From Deltaproteobacteria bacterium (GTDB taxonomy: Bacteria; Desulfobacterota; DAOWOC01), in assembly GCA_030642225.1 (NCBI GenBank), contig DAOWOC010000090.1, positions 1 through 5,564 of the forward strand: a stretch of 5,564 nucleotides of DNA, in the 5' to 3' direction. Positions 5,135 through 5,564 of this stretch are shown piece by piece (the first letter of the stretch is position 1; the number at the start of each line of letters is the position of its first letter). Below the pieces are notes generated by a model, which saw only the letters and a list, made by a program, of their open reading frames with translations, was not told the DNA's origin and did no database searches. Position numbers and translations under genes: made by a program.

Positions 5135-5564
5135 GTGAATAAAAAACAGGTTGAAAAATCAAGGGCATTATTAGGCAATGAACCGGTTGATATGCTTCTT
5201 CAGGTTCACAAGGATGCCATGTGGATACTTGAAAATATGGGTATGGGATGCAAACAGCCTGAAATGCAAAAGGTTTTTCAGCAATTTGAAAAAGAAGGTT
5301 TGGCAATTGTTTATGATGACAGGATTTTCCTTACAGCAGGGTTGATTGAAAAATGTCTTAAGACAATACCAGGGGTAAATGATTTTTTCGTCCCCATGAG
5401 AAGTTTTTTTATCGGTGGCACTGCTCCATATGTTTACGATGATGAGGCCGGCGTAGGAGGGATTATCCCCACTCCGGAACATGCAGCAAGGATTGCTCAA
5501 ATAGCTCAAAAAACAGATATAATTGCAGGGATGGGCAGAGGGATTAAGCTTAAGGATGAGGTTG
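5135..5564 (+). CDS. Trimethylamine methyltransferase (MttB) family protein, N-terminal part (runs off right edge)
   Basis: The frame starts at a GTG with an ideal Shine-Dalgarno and is open for 143 codons to the edge. Its pattern is that of the MttB superfamily (PF06253). An N-terminal helix has HKDAMWILENMGMG (25-38). A short segment, GLAIVYDDRIFLTAGLIEKC (55-74), is followed by LKTIPG. Then comes the family's glycine-rich strand, IGGTAPYVYDDEAG (93-106), and a PTPEHAARIAQIA segment (112-124). Family members are cytoplasmic TIM-barrel enzymes that move a methyl group from a quaternary or tertiary amine to a cognate corrinoid protein. MttB proper uses pyrrolysine and trimethylamine; relatives without pyrrolysine act on glycine betaine, proline betaine or carnitine. 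The pyrrolysine position lies far downstream, so substrate class is undetermined. Full proteins are about 470-500 residues. No corrinoid-protein gene lies upstream here; it may follow. A 260-nt leader and promoter precede it. Confidence 0.87.
   Translation, partial: MNKKQVEKSRALLGNEPVDMLLQVHKDAMWILENMGMGCKQPEMQKVFQQFEKEGLAIVYDDRIFLTAGLIEKCLKTIPGVNDFFVPMRSFFIGGTAPYVYDDEAGVGGIIPTPEHAARIAQIAQKTDIIAGMGRGIKLKDEV

Noticed and set aside
5076..5509. Two overlapping minus-strand open frames of 76 and 112 codons
   Set aside because: They are antisense to the MttB-like gene, which has a strong Shine-Dalgarno and family motifs.
1..5564. CRISPR arrays, tRNA or rRNA genes, insertion sequences
   Set aside because: No regularly spaced repeats, no tRNA-like cloverleaf arms or rRNA motifs, and no transposase frame or paired terminal repeats were seen.

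Overview
This is an AT-rich bacterial window of mixed content. Intergenic stretches are extremely A+T-rich and the longer genes are less so. It carries polysaccharide genes, a fatty or aromatic acyl-CoA ligase and the start of an MttB-type (trimethylamine methyltransferase family) gene. That mix fits an anaerobic, metabolically versatile Gram-negative bacterium. My best guess is a Desulfobacterota or Desulfobacteraceae-like sulfate reducer, whose genomes often hold many FadD-like ligases and MttB homologues. This is inference from gene content only; there is no rRNA or marker gene to settle it.

Layout, left to right. Positions 1-514 (minus) hold the N-terminal 171 residues of a family 2 glycosyltransferase that runs off the left edge. 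Positions 515-820 have no convincing gene. Positions 821-1066 (plus) encode a small YbcJ-like S4 RNA-binding protein. A 203-bp AT-rich gap with a GC-rich palindrome and an A/T dyad leads to a long acyl-CoA synthetase (1276-3213, plus) with a strong Shine-Dalgarno. It converges on an O-antigen ligase/polymerase-type membrane protein (3269-4483, minus), and a 13-bp inverted repeat spans the convergence point. Just upstream of the ligase on the same strand lies a broken galE remnant: the C-terminal fifth or so of a UDP-glucose 4-epimerase, with a frameshift and no 5' part. A roughly 400-bp very AT-rich region follows. It carries a near-consensus sigma70 promoter and a 15-bp inverted repeat, and leads to an MttB-family methyltransferase gene (5135 onward, plus) cut by the right edge.

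How it fits together. The minus-strand genes (galE remnant, ligase, glycosyltransferase) look like pieces of a surface-polysaccharide locus. The plus-strand genes (S4 protein, acyl-CoA ligase, MttB-like protein) are unrelated to them and are interleaved, so the window looks like a rearranged or eroding junction between a polysaccharide locus and catabolic genes. I see no clear undescribed system. The points most worth a second look are the galE relic beside an intact ligase, the enlarged A3-A4 region of the acyl-CoA synthetase, and the leader of the MttB-like gene.
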